DNA of 64,000 nt from Burkholderia sp. MS389 (GCF_016899425.1 NZ_CP045994.1:2232001-2296000), one strand, 5' to 3'; positions 1 through 9,298 are shown, counted from the stretch's first letter. A program made the numbers and translations. The notes: generated by a model from the sequence alone, not told the origin.

Positions 1-910
1 TGCCGGTGCGCGCGAACAGGCCGATGCCCGCATCGTCGAGCTGCACGCAGTGCGCATGCCACACGTCGTGGCCGACCCAGCCGAGATCTTCCGCATATTC
101 GGCGGGCGTCATCCCGAACTTCTCGCGGCTGTACGCGATGTCGTTGACGTTCTCCGCGAGGTGCGTGTGCAGCGACACGCCGTATTCGCGCGCGAGCACG
201 GCCGCGTCGCGCATCAGCTCGCGGCTCACCGAGAACGGCGAGCACGGCGCGACCACCACACGCAGCATCGCGTAGCGGCCGTCGTCGTGATAGGTCTCGA
301 TCAGGCGCTGCGCGTCGCGCAGGATGTCGGGCTCGCGCTCGACGACCGAATCGGGCGGCAGCCCGCCGTCGCGCTGGCCGACGCTCATCGCGCCGCGGCT
401 CGCATGAAAGCGCATGCCGATCCGCTGCGCGGCGCCGATGCTGTCGTCGAGCCGGCTGCCGTTCGGGTAGATGTACAGATGGTCGCTCGACGTCGTGCAG
501 CCCGACTGCAGCAGCTCGGCCATCGCGGTGAGCGTCGACACCTCGATCATCTCGGGCGTCAGGTGCGCCCAGATCCGGTACAGGTTCGTCAGCCAGCCGA
601 ACAGTTCGGCGTTCTGCGCGGCCGGCACCGCGCGCGTGAGGCTCTGGTACATGTGATGGTGCGTGTTCACGAGCCCCGGGATCACGAGGTGGCCGCGCAG
701 GTCGAGCACTTCGTCGGCCGTGTCGGGCAGCTCGGCGCTCGGGCCGACCGCGACGATCCGGTTGTCTTCGATGTAGAGCCCCGCGTCGCGCAGTTCGCGG
801 CGCGTGTCGTCCATGGTCACGAGCACGTCGGCGTGCTTGACCAGCAGGGTCCTCGGGCGGGATGAGGAAGGGGTCGGCGCGCGTGCGCCGGCGTGCTGCT
901 CGAGATTCAT
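1..910 (-). CDS. 8-oxoguanine deaminase, amidohydrolase family (partial)
   Basis: This is the N-terminal part of an amidohydrolase of about 300 visible residues; the C-terminus lies beyond the left edge. The start is the ATG at 910, after a weak GAGAA. Near residue 85 is a THHHMYQ segment, the first metal-binding His pair of the family. It is followed by the LTRA...LFGW and SGCTTSSDHLY segments that I associate with bacterial 8-oxoguanine deaminase. The family deaminates 8-oxoguanine to urate, which fits the urate-degrading genes next door; other purine deaminases (guanine deaminase, TrzA/AtzB-like) are the alternatives. It is divergent from the hydroxyisourate hydrolase gene. The assignment to the amidohydrolase family is firm; the exact substrate is inferred from motif memory and context. 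Confidence 0.85.
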   Translation of the reverse strand, partial: MNLEQHAGARAPTPSSSRPRTLLVKHADVLVTMDDTRRELRDAGLYIEDNRIVAVGPSAELPDTADEVLDLRGHLVIPGLVNTHHHMYQSLTRAVPAAQNAELFGWLTNLYRIWAHLTPEMIEVSTLTAMAELLQSGCTTSSDHLYIYPNGSRLDDSIGAAQRIGMRFHASRGAMSVGQRDGGLPPDSVVEREPDILRDAQRLIETYHDDGRYAMLRVVVAPCSPFSVSRELMRDAAVLAREYGVSLHTHLAENVNDIAYSREKFGMTPAEYAEDLGWVGHDVWHAHCVQLDDAGIGLFARTG

Positions 911-1415
911 GCGTTCTCCGCGTCGGTCTGGCTCCAGGGGCTGTCCTGGAAGCGGTCACACAGCCGTTCGAACGCTGAATCGCGGCACGCCCCGGTGCCT
1001 GCGTCCGTTCGAACGCCCTGGCCCGGTTACCCGGCGTGCTCGCCGTCTTCGGGGTACGCGCGGCCACCGGCCGACGCGCACGGCGGGAGGATCGCCCAAG
1101 CGCGCGCCGCACACAATACACGATCGCGAATACCGTGCTTCAGGGATTCGGTATGGTACGCCGCCCGACGCCCCGCGCGTGCCCGGCATCGGTGCGCTCG
1201 GCCCTGTCCGGCGGGCCGTCGACAGCCGCTCATGCGCGGCGCATTATCTTCGATATCGCGCACGTATTTGCACGGGGAACCTTTTTACAATGCCTGCACG
1301 GCGCTCGCTTCACGCTCGCCGACGGGTATGTAGCCACGTGACGTGGAGCCTCGATCCGCCGCACAGTCATGGATCGAGTCGCCGCCGAACCTCGCATTCA
1401 CACAAGGAACAACGA
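911..1415. promoter_or_regulatory. Divergent intergenic region with twin CGTTCGAACG palindromes
   Basis: This 505-bp stretch separates the deaminase gene from uraH and shows no convincing coding frame. It contains the 10-bp palindrome CGTTCGAACG twice, at 965-974 and 1006-1015. Both copies are preceded by C, and their centres are 41 bp apart, about four helical turns. A TACAAT hexamer at 1286-1291 could be the -10 element for uraH. The paired palindromes are seen directly; an operator role is inference. Confidence 0.4.
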
Positions 1416-1769
1416 ATGGGAAAGCTCACTACCCACGTACTCGATACGGCGCACGGTCGCCCCGGCGCCGCCATCAAGGTGGACCTCTACGCGCTGGACG
1501 GCGAATCGCGCCGCGCGATCAAGACCGTGCTGACCAATAGCGACGGCCGCTGCGACGAACCGCTGCTCGAAGGCGCGGCACTCGCCGCCGGCGAATACGA
1601 ACTCGTGTTCCATGCCGGCGACTACTTCGCGGCGCTCGGCGTGAAGGTGCCCGAACCCCGCTTCGTCGACCGCGTCGTGCTGCGCTTCGGCATCGCCGAC
1701 GTCGGCTCGCACTACCACGTGCCGCTGCTCGTGTCGCCGTGGTCGTACAGCACTTATCGCGGCAGCTGA
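1416..1769 (+). CDS. uraH: 5-hydroxyisourate hydrolase (transthyretin-related)
   Basis: A 117-residue protein that hydrolyses 5-hydroxyisourate, the product of urate oxidation, to OHCU. It starts with the family signature LTTHVLDTAHGRPGA and ends with the diagnostic C-terminal YRGS tetrapeptide of HIUases, which true transthyretins lack. The length matches the usual 110-120 residues of a cytosolic enzyme. The ATG at 1416 follows a purine-rich AAGGAAC at 1404-1410. A longer upstream frame is open but unlike the family. It lies 53 bp before puuD, so the two steps of urate oxidation and ring opening are probably co-transcribed. Confidence 0.96.
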   Translation: MGKLTTHVLDTAHGRPGAAIKVDLYALDGESRRAIKTVLTNSDGRCDEPLLEGAALAAGEYELVFHAGDYFAALGVKVPEPRFVDRVVLRFGIADVGSHYHVPLLVSPWSYSTYRGS

Positions 1770-1822
1770 CATTCGAATCAGCACCTGCATCAAGACAAAC
1801 GATCTGAGTCTGGAGGAGTTTC

Positions 1823-3016
1823 ATGGAAGGCTTCATCACCGACTGGCTGAACCTCGCACTGCGATGGCTGCACGTCATCGTCGCCATTGCGTGGATCGGC
1901 GAGTCGTTCTATTTCGTCGCGCTCGACAACAGCCTGAAACCGCCGACCGACCCGAACCAGCGCAAGCGCGGGGTGTTCGGCGAGCTGTGGCACGTCCACG
2001 GCGGCGGTTTCTACAACATGCAGAAATACACGGTCGCGCCACCGGAAATGCCCGATGACCTGCACTGGTCGAAGTGGCCGTCGTACACGACGTGGCTGTC
2101 GGGCTTCACGCTGTTCTTCGTGCTGTACCTGCTTGCGCCGAACACGTACCTGATCGACAAGAACGTGCTCGACATGGGCCCGGTCGTCGCCGTCGCGTCC
2201 GCACTCGGCTTCCTAGCGGCCGGCTGGATCGTGTACGACTCGTTGTGTCGCCTGCTCGGCACCAACGACCGCGTGCTCGGCATCTGCGTCGGCCTGTACG
2301 TCGTCGCCGCCGCGTACCTCGCGTGCCACATCTTCTCGGGCCGAGCCGCCTACCTGATCGTCGGCGCGATGCTCGCGACGATCATGTCGGCGAACGTGTT
2401 CTTCGTGATCATCCCGGGCCAGCGCAAGATGGTCGACAAGATGCTCAAGGGCGAGGAACCGAACCCGATCTACGGCAAGCGCGGCAAGCAGCGTTCGGTG
2501 CACAACACGTACTTCACGCTGCCGGTCGTGTTCGCGATGCTGTCGAACCACTATGCGATGACGTACACGAACAAGTTCAACTGGGTCGTGCTCGTGCTGA
2601 TCATGCTGGCCGGCGCGCTGATTCGCCAGTTCTTCGTGATGCGTCACCGCGGCAAGCAGCTGTGGTACCTGCCGATCGGCGGCGTCGCGCTGCTGTCGGG
2701 CGCGCTGGTGTGGACGATGCCAAAACCGGTCGCGCCGGAAGCGCAAGCGGCCAACGCACCGAAGATCGCGATCAACGACATCATGCCGATCCTGCAGCAG
2801 CGCTGCGTCGAGTGTCACTCGGCCAAGCCGACGCTGATGGGCAGCGCACCGGCGGGCGTGATGTTCGATACGCCGGACGAAGTGTCGAAGAACGCGCAGC
2901 GCATCTACGACCAGGCCGTGCGCCTGAAGGCGATGCCGATCGGCAACGTCACGCACATGACCGACGACGAGCGGACGAAGCTCGCCGCCTGGTTCGAGGG
3001 CGGCGCGGTCAAGTAA
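1823..3016 (+). CDS. puuD: Membrane-bound urate hydroxylase PuuD (urate oxidase with cytochrome c domain)
   Basis: A 397-residue integral membrane protein. The first ~300 residues hold about seven to eight hydrophobic segments of the urate-oxidase N-terminal type, beginning with an aromatic-rich WLHVIVAIAWIGESFYF helix. The C-terminal ~90 residues form a cytochrome c domain with the haem motif CVECH at residues 328-332. The family oxidises urate to 5-hydroxyisourate and passes electrons to the respiratory chain, replacing soluble cofactor-free or FAD-dependent uricases. A good GGAGG-type site (1812-1816) precedes the ATG. Its position directly after uraH fits the pathway order. A strong terminator follows at 3068-3096. 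Confidence 0.95.
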   Translation: MEGFITDWLNLALRWLHVIVAIAWIGESFYFVALDNSLKPPTDPNQRKRGVFGELWHVHGGGFYNMQKYTVAPPEMPDDLHWSKWPSYTTWLSGFTLFFVLYLLAPNTYLIDKNVLDMGPVVAVASALGFLAAGWIVYDSLCRLLGTNDRVLGICVGLYVVAAAYLACHIFSGRAAYLIVGAMLATIMSANVFFVIIPGQRKMVDKMLKGEEPNPIYGKRGKQRSVHNTYFTLPVVFAMLSNHYAMTYTNKFNWVVLVLIMLAGALIRQFFVMRHRGKQLWYLPIGGVALLSGALVWTMPKPVAPEAQAANAPKIAINDIMPILQQRCVECHSAKPTLMGSAPAGVMFDTPDEVSKNAQRIYDQAVRLKAMPIGNVTHMTDDERTKLAAWFEGGAVK

Positions 3017-3067
3017 GCCGCCCGCCGGGCGCCGGAAGTCATTCGCCGGCGCCATTCTCTCCGTTCG

Positions 3068-3096
3068 CGGGCCCGGTCACACGGGCCCGTTTTTTT
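3068..3096 (+). terminator. Rho-independent terminator after puuD
   Basis: CGGGCCCG at 3068-3075 pairs with the same octamer at 3082-3089 across a 6-nt loop and is followed by seven T. It ends the uraH-puuD transcript. Confidence 0.9.
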
Positions 3097-3123
3097 CCCA
3101 CGCGGAGGAATGCCATTCGCGTG

Positions 3124-3534
3124 TCAGCCGCGCATCGCGTCGCGCTGCAGTGCGACGAGTACATCGCGTGCACGCGGGCCGTCGACGAACGGCACGAAGA
3201 TGTGATCGTGGTAAGCGGCGGCCATCACGTTGCAGCTGATGCCAGCCGCGCCGAGCGCCCGCGCGAACGCGGCCGTGAGGCCGACGGCCGCGAGGTCGGA
3301 ATGCACGGTCAGCGTGATCCACGCGGCGCGGAACAGCACCGGCCAGCCGCGGCGCGCGGCCGTCTCCTCGTCGACCACGACCGTCACCCCCTCCGCTTCG
3401 CGGAACGTCGCAATCACTTCGGATAACGATACGTCTGCGGCGTGCGGTAGCGCGATGAATGCGAATGCACCCGGATGCAGTTCGGGCTGCATCGTGCGCA
3501 GCAGGACCGCGAGGTCGTTTTCAGGCTGGCTCAT
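3124..3534 (-). CDS. ACT-domain protein (DUF2241/COG3602-like)
   Basis: A small protein of 136 residues from the ATG at 3534, although the frame is open to 3591 and an ATG at 3564 is possible. The N-terminal LLRTMQPELHPG...FAFIALP and the following beta-alpha-beta pattern match the stand-alone ACT-domain family. Its members are thought to bind amino acids, but no member has an assigned role that I know of. The gene faces puuD tail to tail and is upstream of nothing obvious on its own strand. The fold is reasonably supported; the ligand is unknown. Confidence 0.75.
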   Translation of the reverse strand: MSQPENDLAVLLRTMQPELHPGAFAFIALPHAADVSLSEVIATFREAEGVTVVVDEETAARRGWPVLFRAAWITLTVHSDLAAVGLTAAFARALGAAGISCNVMAAAYHDHIFVPFVDGPRARDVLVALQRDAMRG

Positions 3535-3678
3535 CGGAAGATCGCGCCGGGAACCGGACGTCATGTGGTGGCGATGCGGGCACGATAGCACGCGCTACAC
3601 GTGCGCCATCGCGACTTCGTCCGCGAGCGCGGGCGCCACGTCGACGCTCACGTCGAACGGTCGCACGACGCGCCCCGC

Positions 3679-4083
3679 TCACCCGTCGACCGTCTCCGGC
3701 AACCGCGCGATCGCCTTGATCTCGAACTGAAACCCGTACAGCCAGGTCACGCCGACGGCGGTCAGCGTCGGATGCGGTGCGTCGCCCCAGTATTCGGGGA
3801 CGATCTCCCAGACCCGCTCGAACGTCGCTTCGGGGTCGACGAGGAACACCGTCACGTCGATGACATCGTCGAACGTGCAGCCGGCCGCGCGCAGCACCGC
3901 ATTCAGGTTGTCGAACGCGCGACGAACCTGCGCGCCCAGTTCCGGCTCGGGCGAGCCGTCCTCGCGGCTGCCGACCTGCCCGGATACGAACAGGAAGCCG
4001 TTCGAGCGCAGCCCCGGCGAATAACGGTTGCGGTCATACAGCGCCTGGCGACCCGGCGGAAAAACTACGCTACGCTTTGCCAT
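3679..4083 (-). CDS. RidA family (YjgF/UK114) protein
   Basis: A 134-residue member of the RidA family, trimeric proteins that hydrolyse reactive imine/enamine intermediates of amino-acid metabolism. The visible segments are YSPGLRSNGFLFVSGQVG, the central DNLNAVLRAAG...DVIDVTVFLVD and a C-terminal FEIKAIARLP. The catalytic Arg of true RidA lies in a C-terminal R-x-x-V/A-EV motif; here that position reads TAVGVTW, so this is probably one of the Rid1-7 subgroups rather than canonical deaminase RidA. It is divergent from a LysR regulator 151 bp away, its likely controller. Confidence 0.88.
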   Translation of the reverse strand: MAKRSVVFPPGRQALYDRNRYSPGLRSNGFLFVSGQVGSREDGSPEPELGAQVRRAFDNLNAVLRAAGCTFDDVIDVTVFLVDPEATFERVWEIVPEYWGDAPHPTLTAVGVTWLYGFQFEIKAIARLPETVDG

Positions 4084-4234
4084 TCGACACCTCCATCGGT
4101 CTTGTCGGGCGACATGCCCTTGCATCAACGATGGAGGCACTTTAAGAACCGTTGCGCGGCGGATAAACCGGCAACTCTGTCCAACACTGTTTGCGCGTTC
4201 CAAACAATCTGCGACCGACGCGGAGCTCCGACCG

Positions 4235-5200
4235 ATGGATCGATTCGACGCAATGCAGGCGTTCGCCCGCGTGGTGGAAGCCGGCAGCTTCACGAAGGCA
4301 GCCGACACGCTGCACATGAGCCGCACCACCGTCACGCAACTGGTGCAACAGCTCGAAGCGCGGCTGCGCGTGAAGCTGTTCAACCGCACGACGCGCAAGG
4401 TCGTCGTCACCGCCGACGGCGCCGCGTACTACGAGCGCGTCGTGCGGCTGCTGGCCGACATGGACGATGCCGAAACGAGCCTGTCCGCGGCGTCGGCGTC
4501 GCCGCGCGGGCGGCTGCGCGTGGACGTGCCGACTCCGTTCGCGCGCCTGATCCTGATCCCCGCGCTGCCCGCGTTCCATGCGCGCTATCCGGACATCCAG
4601 CTCGACATGGGCGTGAGCGACCGCGTGGTCGACGTGATCGGCGAGAACGTCGATTGCGTCGTGCGCGGCGGCGAACCGACCGACCGCGCACTGGTCGCGC
4701 GCCGCATCGGCGACCTGCGGCTCGGCGTGTACGCGTCGCCCGCCTATCTCGCGCGCGCCGGCACGCCGTCGCATCCGGCCGAACTCGAAGATACGCATCA
4801 TCGGGTCGTCGGCTTTCTGTGGGCGCGCACCGGCAAGACGCTGCCGTTCGCGATGGAGCGCGACGGCGAGCAGGTCAATGTGCGCGGGCGCTACGTGCTC
4901 GCGGTCGACGACGGCAATGCGTACCTCGAAGCCGGCCTCGCGGGGCTCGGCATCCTGTGGCTGCCCGACTACATGGCCGCCGCGTATCGCGCGAGCGGCG
5001 AACTGGTGCCGCTGTTCGAACCATGGCAACTCGAACCGATGCCGATGTATGTCGCGTTCCCGCCGAACCGGCACGTCAGCGCGAAGCTGCGCGTGTTCGT
5101 CGACTGGGTCGCCGAGCTGATGGCGCAACATGCGCCGGTCGCGAATCGGCAGCGCGGCGGCAACGGTTCGCGCAATATGCGCAAGGCCGCGGCAACCTGA
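4235..5200 (+). CDS. LysR family transcriptional regulator
   Basis: A 321-residue LysR-type regulator. The winged helix-turn-helix is at about residues 1-60 (FTKAADTLHMSRTTVTQLVQQLE), followed by an effector-binding domain beginning near RGRLRVDVP. The ATG at 4235 is chosen because MDRFDAMQAF is the standard LysR N-terminus; the longer upstream frame does not fit. The divergent position next to the RidA gene suggests that it controls that gene and itself. The subgroup resembles the DsdC/CrgA-like one-gene regulators common in Burkholderia; the effector is unknown. The C-terminus carries a basic RQRGGNGSRNMRK tail. Confidence 0.93.
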   Translation: MDRFDAMQAFARVVEAGSFTKAADTLHMSRTTVTQLVQQLEARLRVKLFNRTTRKVVVTADGAAYYERVVRLLADMDDAETSLSAASASPRGRLRVDVPTPFARLILIPALPAFHARYPDIQLDMGVSDRVVDVIGENVDCVVRGGEPTDRALVARRIGDLRLGVYASPAYLARAGTPSHPAELEDTHHRVVGFLWARTGKTLPFAMERDGEQVNVRGRYVLAVDDGNAYLEAGLAGLGILWLPDYMAAAYRASGELVPLFEPWQLEPMPMYVAFPPNRHVSAKLRVFVDWVAELMAQHAPVANRQRGGNGSRNMRKAAAT

Positions 5201-5230
5201 TTCGCGAGCGAGCCAACGAGTGCATATAAA

Positions 5231-5255
5231 AAACCCGCGCAGGCCGCGCGGGTTT
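5231..5255 (-). terminator. Terminator for the allantoin operon
   Basis: A perfect 10-bp stem (AAACCCGCGC at 5231-5240 with its complement at 5246-5255) with a 5-nt loop. Read on the minus strand it is followed by a T-rich TTTTTTATATG tract, so it mainly ends the allA transcript. It may also serve the convergent LysR gene. Confidence 0.85.
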
Positions 5256-5279
5256 CGACAGACGGACGATCAGCCTGAC

Positions 5280-5792
5280 TCAGGCCGTCACCGCATCGAG
5301 CGCATCCTCGGTGAGCCACTGCGACTCCTGCAGATCCTGCTCGTTCAGGTTCAGCCCGTCCCCGCCGCGATCGACGACGATGAAATCGCTGACGCCACCC
5401 AACGCGATCAGCGGGTGATGCCACACGCCCTTCGCATAGTTCACGCCCTGCCAGCCGCGCGTCACGAACGCGCGGATCTTCGCCGGATCGAGCTCGCCCG
5501 CGGGCGCGACGACGACGAGATACGGCTGGTCGTTCAGCGGCACGAACGCCTGGCTGCCGAGCGGATGTCGCTCCAGCATCTTCACTTCGAACGGCAGCGT
5601 GCGCGGCTGGCCGCGGAACAGGTTGACGAGCGGGCGGCCGCCCTCATCGGTCACGTCGACTTTCGCGAGATCGTGAAAGCGGATCGTCGTGCCGAGGTTG
5701 ATCGGGATCTGCTTCGCCCCTGCCGTTTCGATCACGTCGCCGAACGGCGCAAACGCTTCCCTGGTCAGCGGTTCGATGACAAGCGTCTTCAT
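5280..5792 (-). CDS. allA: Ureidoglycolate lyase
   Basis: A 170-residue cupin-type enzyme that splits ureidoglycolate into glyoxylate and urea, the last step of the pathway encoded here. Family marks are the N-terminal [14 protein letters not shown], the central [19 protein letters not shown] and the C-terminal [10 protein letters not shown]...FIVVDR. The start ATG at 5792 overlaps the allantoicase stop by 4 nt (ATGA), so the two are translationally coupled. It is the last gene of the operon, with a terminator 25 bp downstream. A gene for using the glyoxylate is not in the window. Confidence 0.95.
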   Translation of the reverse strand: MKTLVIEPLTREAFAPFGDVIETAGAKQIPINLGTTIRFHDLAKVDVTDEGGRPLVNLFRGQPRTLPFEVKMLERHPLGSQAFVPLNDQPYLVVVAPAGELDPAKIRAFVTRGWQGVNYAKGVWHHPLIALGGVSDFIVVDRGGDGLNLNEQDLQESQWLTEDALDAVTA

Positions 5793-6802
5793 TTGTCGAG
5801 CGTCCCCCACAGACGCAGGCGCGACACGCCGCCGTCCGGAATGATGTTCAGTCGCACGTGCGTGACGGGACCGAGCGACGCGATCTCCCGTTCGAAGTAG
5901 TGCTGCTTGTCCATCTGCAGCTTCTGTTCGCCGAGCAGCACCGGCCAGAACATCGACTGCGTGATCAGCGAGCTGTCGGTGCCGCCCGATACATACGCGG
6001 CCTGGATCGAGCAGCGATCCGGGTAGTTGCCCTTGAAGAACGCGGTATCGACTTCGATCTTGCGGATCACGCCCGGCTGCGCGAGCGCGATGATCGCCCA
6101 GTCGTTGCCCGGCTCGCGGCGGCGGCGGGTTTCCCAGCCGTCGCCCATGTTCACGCCGCGGCCCGGCAGCAACAGGTTCGACGCGACGCCGAAGTGCTGG
6201 TTGTTCGCCGCCACCACGTAACCGCCGTTTTCCGTCGCCGCGAGGTCGAACTGCTCGGTCGCGCTCGCGCCGGCCCAGTCGAGCTGCGGCTGGCCGTACA
6301 CGCGCAGGCGCGCGATGCCGCCGTCCGGATAGATGTTCACGCGCAGATGCGTGAACGCGCGCGCGTCGCTCGCTTCGACGTAGTGATGGCTGTTGCCTTG
6401 CAGCGTCGTCGACGGGACGATTTCGACCCACTCGGTCGCGTGCGTCGGCGCGCCGTCGGCCACGAACGCGGCCTCGATCGATGCGGCCGGCGGGAAGTTG
6501 CCGGTGAAGTGGCTCGTGTCGATGTCGAAGCCCTTGATCACGCCCGGGCGCGCAAGCTTGACGATGCACCAGTCATAGCCGGTCGTGCGCTTGCGGCGCG
6601 TTTCCCAGCCGTCCATCCACTTGCCGTGGTCGTCATACTTGCCGGGGATGAAGACGGCCGGCTCGGGGTTCAGCATCCGGTCCTTCGGCGCGAAGAAATC
6701 GTCGCTGGCCTCGAGCGCCTGCGCACCGAGACGCGGGTCGGCAAGATTCACGTAGCGCCGCGTGAAATCGGGTGCGTTCGGATCGAGAAGCGGAACAGCC
6801 AT
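5789..6802 (-). CDS. alc: Allantoicase
   Basis: A 337-residue enzyme that hydrolyses allantoate to ureidoglycolate and urea. The protein is an internal duplication, as the family expects. DGWETRR occurs at residues 64-70 and again at 221-227, and each half ends with an N-I-x-PDGG-x-x-RLR motif. Length and both halves are intact. It lies between uraD (76-nt gap) and allA (4-nt overlap), which is the pathway order. Bacteria using the AllC route lack this gene; here allantoicase is the only allantoate-degrading enzyme seen. Confidence 0.97.
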   Translation of the reverse strand: MAVPLLDPNAPDFTRRYVNLADPRLGAQALEASDDFFAPKDRMLNPEPAVFIPGKYDDHGKWMDGWETRRKRTTGYDWCIVKLARPGVIKGFDIDTSHFTGNFPPAASIEAAFVADGAPTHATEWVEIVPSTTLQGNSHHYVEASDARAFTHLRVNIYPDGGIARLRVYGQPQLDWAGASATEQFDLAATENGGYVVAANNQHFGVASNLLLPGRGVNMGDGWETRRRREPGNDWAIIALAQPGVIRKIEVDTAFFKGNYPDRCSIQAAYVSGGTDSSLITQSMFWPVLLGEQKLQMDKQHYFEREIASLGPVTHVRLNIIPDGGVSRLRLWGTLDK

Positions 6803-6877
6803 GATGTTTCCTTGTTTCAGTGAGACGATCGGACCGCCGCGACGCAGCGGGCCGTATTGCGGTGTCAGGCGGCGGTG

Positions 6878-7399
6878 TCAGGCGTCGATCAGGTCGTCGA
6901 GGCGAAAGCGCGCGATCCGGTAGATCTGGTCAAGGCTCGCACGCAGCTCGTCGTCGCGCGAATGATTCACGCGCGACTCGAAGTTCGCGATGATGCCGTG
7001 GCGGTCATAGCCGCGCACCGCGAGGATGAACGGGAAGCCGAATTTCTCGCGATACGTGCGGTTCAGCGTCAGCAGCTTGTCGAATTCTTCCTGCGTGCAC
7101 TGGTCGAGGCCCGCGCCGCTCTGCTCGCGGGTCGATTCGGCCGTCAGCTCGCCGCGCACGGCGGCCTTGCCGGCCAGCTCCGGGTGGGCGTTGATCAGCG
7201 CGAGCTGGCGCGCTTCGCCGCCGGTTTCCACCGCGTCCGACATCGTCTCGTGCAGCGCGTCGATGCTCGCGAACGGCCGCTTGCCCGCGGCGACCTCGGC
7301 CACCCACGGCGAATGTTCGAAGATCCCCGACAGCGCCGCGACGAATGCGCTCGGCGCCATCGTATTCAGTTGTTCCAACGTGTAGCGCATCGCCTTCAT
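6878..7399 (-). CDS. uraD: 2-oxo-4-hydroxy-4-carboxy-5-ureidoimidazoline (OHCU) decarboxylase
   Basis: A 173-residue helical protein that decarboxylates OHCU to S-allantoin. The family motif AHPELAGKAA holds the catalytic His at about residue 72, and the substrate-binding FGFPFILAVRG follows near residues 119-129. The ATG at 7399 overlaps the puuE stop by 4 nt; MRYTLEQLN, four residues in, is an alternative start. With uraH and puuD on the other strand, it completes stereospecific urate-to-allantoin conversion. Confidence 0.96.
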   Translation of the reverse strand: MKAMRYTLEQLNTMAPSAFVAALSGIFEHSPWVAEVAAGKRPFASIDALHETMSDAVETGGEARQLALINAHPELAGKAAVRGELTAESTREQSGAGLDQCTQEEFDKLLTLNRTYREKFGFPFILAVRGYDRHGIIANFESRVNHSRDDELRASLDQIYRIARFRLDDLIDA

Positions 7400-8349
7400 G
7401 CTTTCCCTTCGTTTCGATGATTGGGCTGATACGGATGATGTTCACGCCAGTGACGCGCGATATCGACACGGCGCGTCACCCATACGCGATCGTGCTGCTC
7501 GATGTGATCGAGGAACCGCTGCAGCCCGCGGAACCGGCCCGGCCGGCCGAGCAGCCGGCAATGCATGCCGATCGACAGCATCTTCGGCGCTTCGTCGCCC
7601 TCCGCGTACAGCACGTCGAACGCGTCGCGCAGGTACTGGAAGAAGTGGTCGCCGGTGTTGAAGCCCTGCGGCGTCGCGAAGCGCATGTCGTTCGTGTCGA
7701 GCGTGTACGGCACGATCAGTTGCGGCGACGTGCGGCCGCCCGACACCTCGACGTCCATCCAGAACGGCAGGTCGTCGCCGTAGTTGTCCGAGTCGTACAG
7801 GAAGCCGCCGTATTCGGCGACGAGGCGATGCGTGTTGGGGCTGTCGCGGCCCGTGTACCAGCCGAGCGGACGCTCGCCCGTCACGCGCTCGATCGCTTCC
7901 ATCCCGAGGCGCATGTGCTCGGCTTCGAGTTCCGGCGTCATGCTCTGGTAGTGAATCCAGCGCCAGCCGTGGCACGCGATTTCATGGCCGAGCTCGACGA
8001 ATGCCCGCGCGAGCTCCGGATGACGCTCGATCGCCATGCCGACGCCGAATACCGTCAGCGGCAGCCCGCGCTTCTCGAATTCGCGCAGGATGCGCCACAC
8101 GCCGGCCCGCGACCCGTATTCGTAGATCGACTCCATGCTCATGTGGCGGTCCGGATACGCGGCCGCGCCGACGATTTCGGACAGGAACTGCTCGGAGCCC
8201 GGATCGCCGTGCAGCACGCAGTTCTCGCCGCCCTCCTCGTAGTTCAGCACGAATTGCACGGCGACGCGGGCGCGCCCGGGCCAGTTCGCCTGCACGGGAT
8301 GGCGGCCGTAGCCGATCAGGTCGCGAGGATAGTTGGGATCGAGTGACAT
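7396..8349 (-). CDS. puuE: Allantoinase, polysaccharide-deacetylase type (PuuE)
   Basis: A 317-residue member of the NodB-like polysaccharide deacetylase fold that hydrolyses allantoin to allantoate. It is the metal-independent type, unrelated to amidohydrolase allantoinases. Visible family segments are LNYEEGGE near residue 35, HEIACHGWRW in the middle, WYTGRDSPNTHRL and the late IGMHCRLLGRPGR. It is the first gene of the puuE-uraD-alc-allA unit. Its 147-bp upstream gap from the racemase gene could hold a separate promoter, although all genes run the same way. Confidence 0.95.
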   Translation of the reverse strand: MSLDPNYPRDLIGYGRHPVQANWPGRARVAVQFVLNYEEGGENCVLHGDPGSEQFLSEIVGAAAYPDRHMSMESIYEYGSRAGVWRILREFEKRGLPLTVFGVGMAIERHPELARAFVELGHEIACHGWRWIHYQSMTPELEAEHMRLGMEAIERVTGERPLGWYTGRDSPNTHRLVAEYGGFLYDSDNYGDDLPFWMDVEVSGGRTSPQLIVPYTLDTNDMRFATPQGFNTGDHFFQYLRDAFDVLYAEGDEAPKMLSIGMHCRLLGRPGRFRGLQRFLDHIEQHDRVWVTRRVDIARHWREHHPYQPNHRNEGKA

Positions 8350-8496
8350 GGTTCGGAATGCAACGAGAGCGGGCTGGAATAATGGGTTCGCATCGACCGC
8401 GCGGTGCCGTGGGCCGGCCCCGCGAGCCGATGCGATGACGGCCCAGTGTAGCGAAAACGTTGATACGCGCCCATACAGCGGCGCAGATAGTGCATG

Positions 8497-9288
8497 TCAG
8501 ACGGTGTGTATGTGCGATTGCGGCAAATTCGGCGGAGGCTCCGCCGCATCCCCGCCCGGCGGGCTGAAGCGTGCGAATTCGCCGTCGTAGCGCTTCGGCA
8601 GCGGCCGCGCATAATCGCCGCGCTTCGCGGTTGCGAGTCGCAGCGCAACGAGCGCCTCGGCCCACTTCACGGCCGCCGTGACGCCCTCGACCACCGGCGC
8701 GCCGATCTGCTGCTCGATCTCGTGCGCGAATTCGGCCATCCCCGCGCAGCCGAGCACGATCGCGTCGGCGCCGTCCTCGTCGAGCGCGCGCCGGCATTCG
8801 TCGACGATGATCCGGCGCGCGGCCGAGCCGGGCCGGTCGAGTTCGAGCACCGCGACGTCGGTCGCGCGCACGTTGCGGCAGAACCGCTTCATCCCGTAGC
8901 GCTCCGCGAGGTGCCATGCCATCCCGCAGGTGCGCGCGAGCGTCGTGACGACCGAGAAGCCCGGCGCGAGCACGCTCGCCGCATGCATCGCGGCCTCGGC
9001 GATGCCGATCACCGGCCCGCGCGCAAGCTCGCGCGCCGCGTAGAGGCCCGGATCGCCGAAACACGCGATCACGTACGCGTCGCAGCCGTCGCGCTCGCCA
9101 CGCGCGACCTCGGCAAGCAGGCCAGGCGTCGCGAGCGCCTCGTCGTAATAGCCTTCGATCGACGGCGGCCCCATCGGCGGACTCACGGCCACGATCTCCG
9201 TGCCGGCAGCCGCGACCTCGCGTGCGCAGCGGCCCATCGCATCGGTCATCCGCTGCGTCGTATTCGGATTGATCAGTCGGATCTTCAT
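8497..9288 (-). CDS. Asp/Glu/hydantoin racemase family protein, probable allantoin racemase
   Basis: A 263-residue two-cysteine racemase. The catalytic pair is Cys76 (in VIACFGDP) and Cys181 (in VLGCAGMA), each in the expected half. The N-terminal MKIRLINPNTT is characteristic of the hydantoin/allantoin racemase branch. Between an allantoin-type permease and PuuE, the likely job is to interconvert R- and S-allantoin so that spontaneously racemised allantoin can be used (HpxA-like). Hydantoin racemase is the alternative. The C-terminus has an extra Pro/Gly-rich tail of about 25 residues. Confidence 0.87.
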   Translation of the reverse strand: MKIRLINPNTTQRMTDAMGRCAREVAAAGTEIVAVSPPMGPPSIEGYYDEALATPGLLAEVARGERDGCDAYVIACFGDPGLYAARELARGPVIGIAEAAMHAASVLAPGFSVVTTLARTCGMAWHLAERYGMKRFCRNVRATDVAVLELDRPGSAARRIIVDECRRALDEDGADAIVLGCAGMAEFAHEIEQQIGAPVVEGVTAAVKWAEALVALRLATAKRGDYARPLPKRYDGEFARFSPPGGDAAEPPPNLPQSHIHTV

Positions 9289-9298
9289 CGCATGCTCC

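Noticed and set aside
50..865. A plus-strand 271-codon open frame at the left edge
   Set aside because: It is antisense to the amidohydrolase gene, whose metal-binding motif and codon use identify the coding strand.
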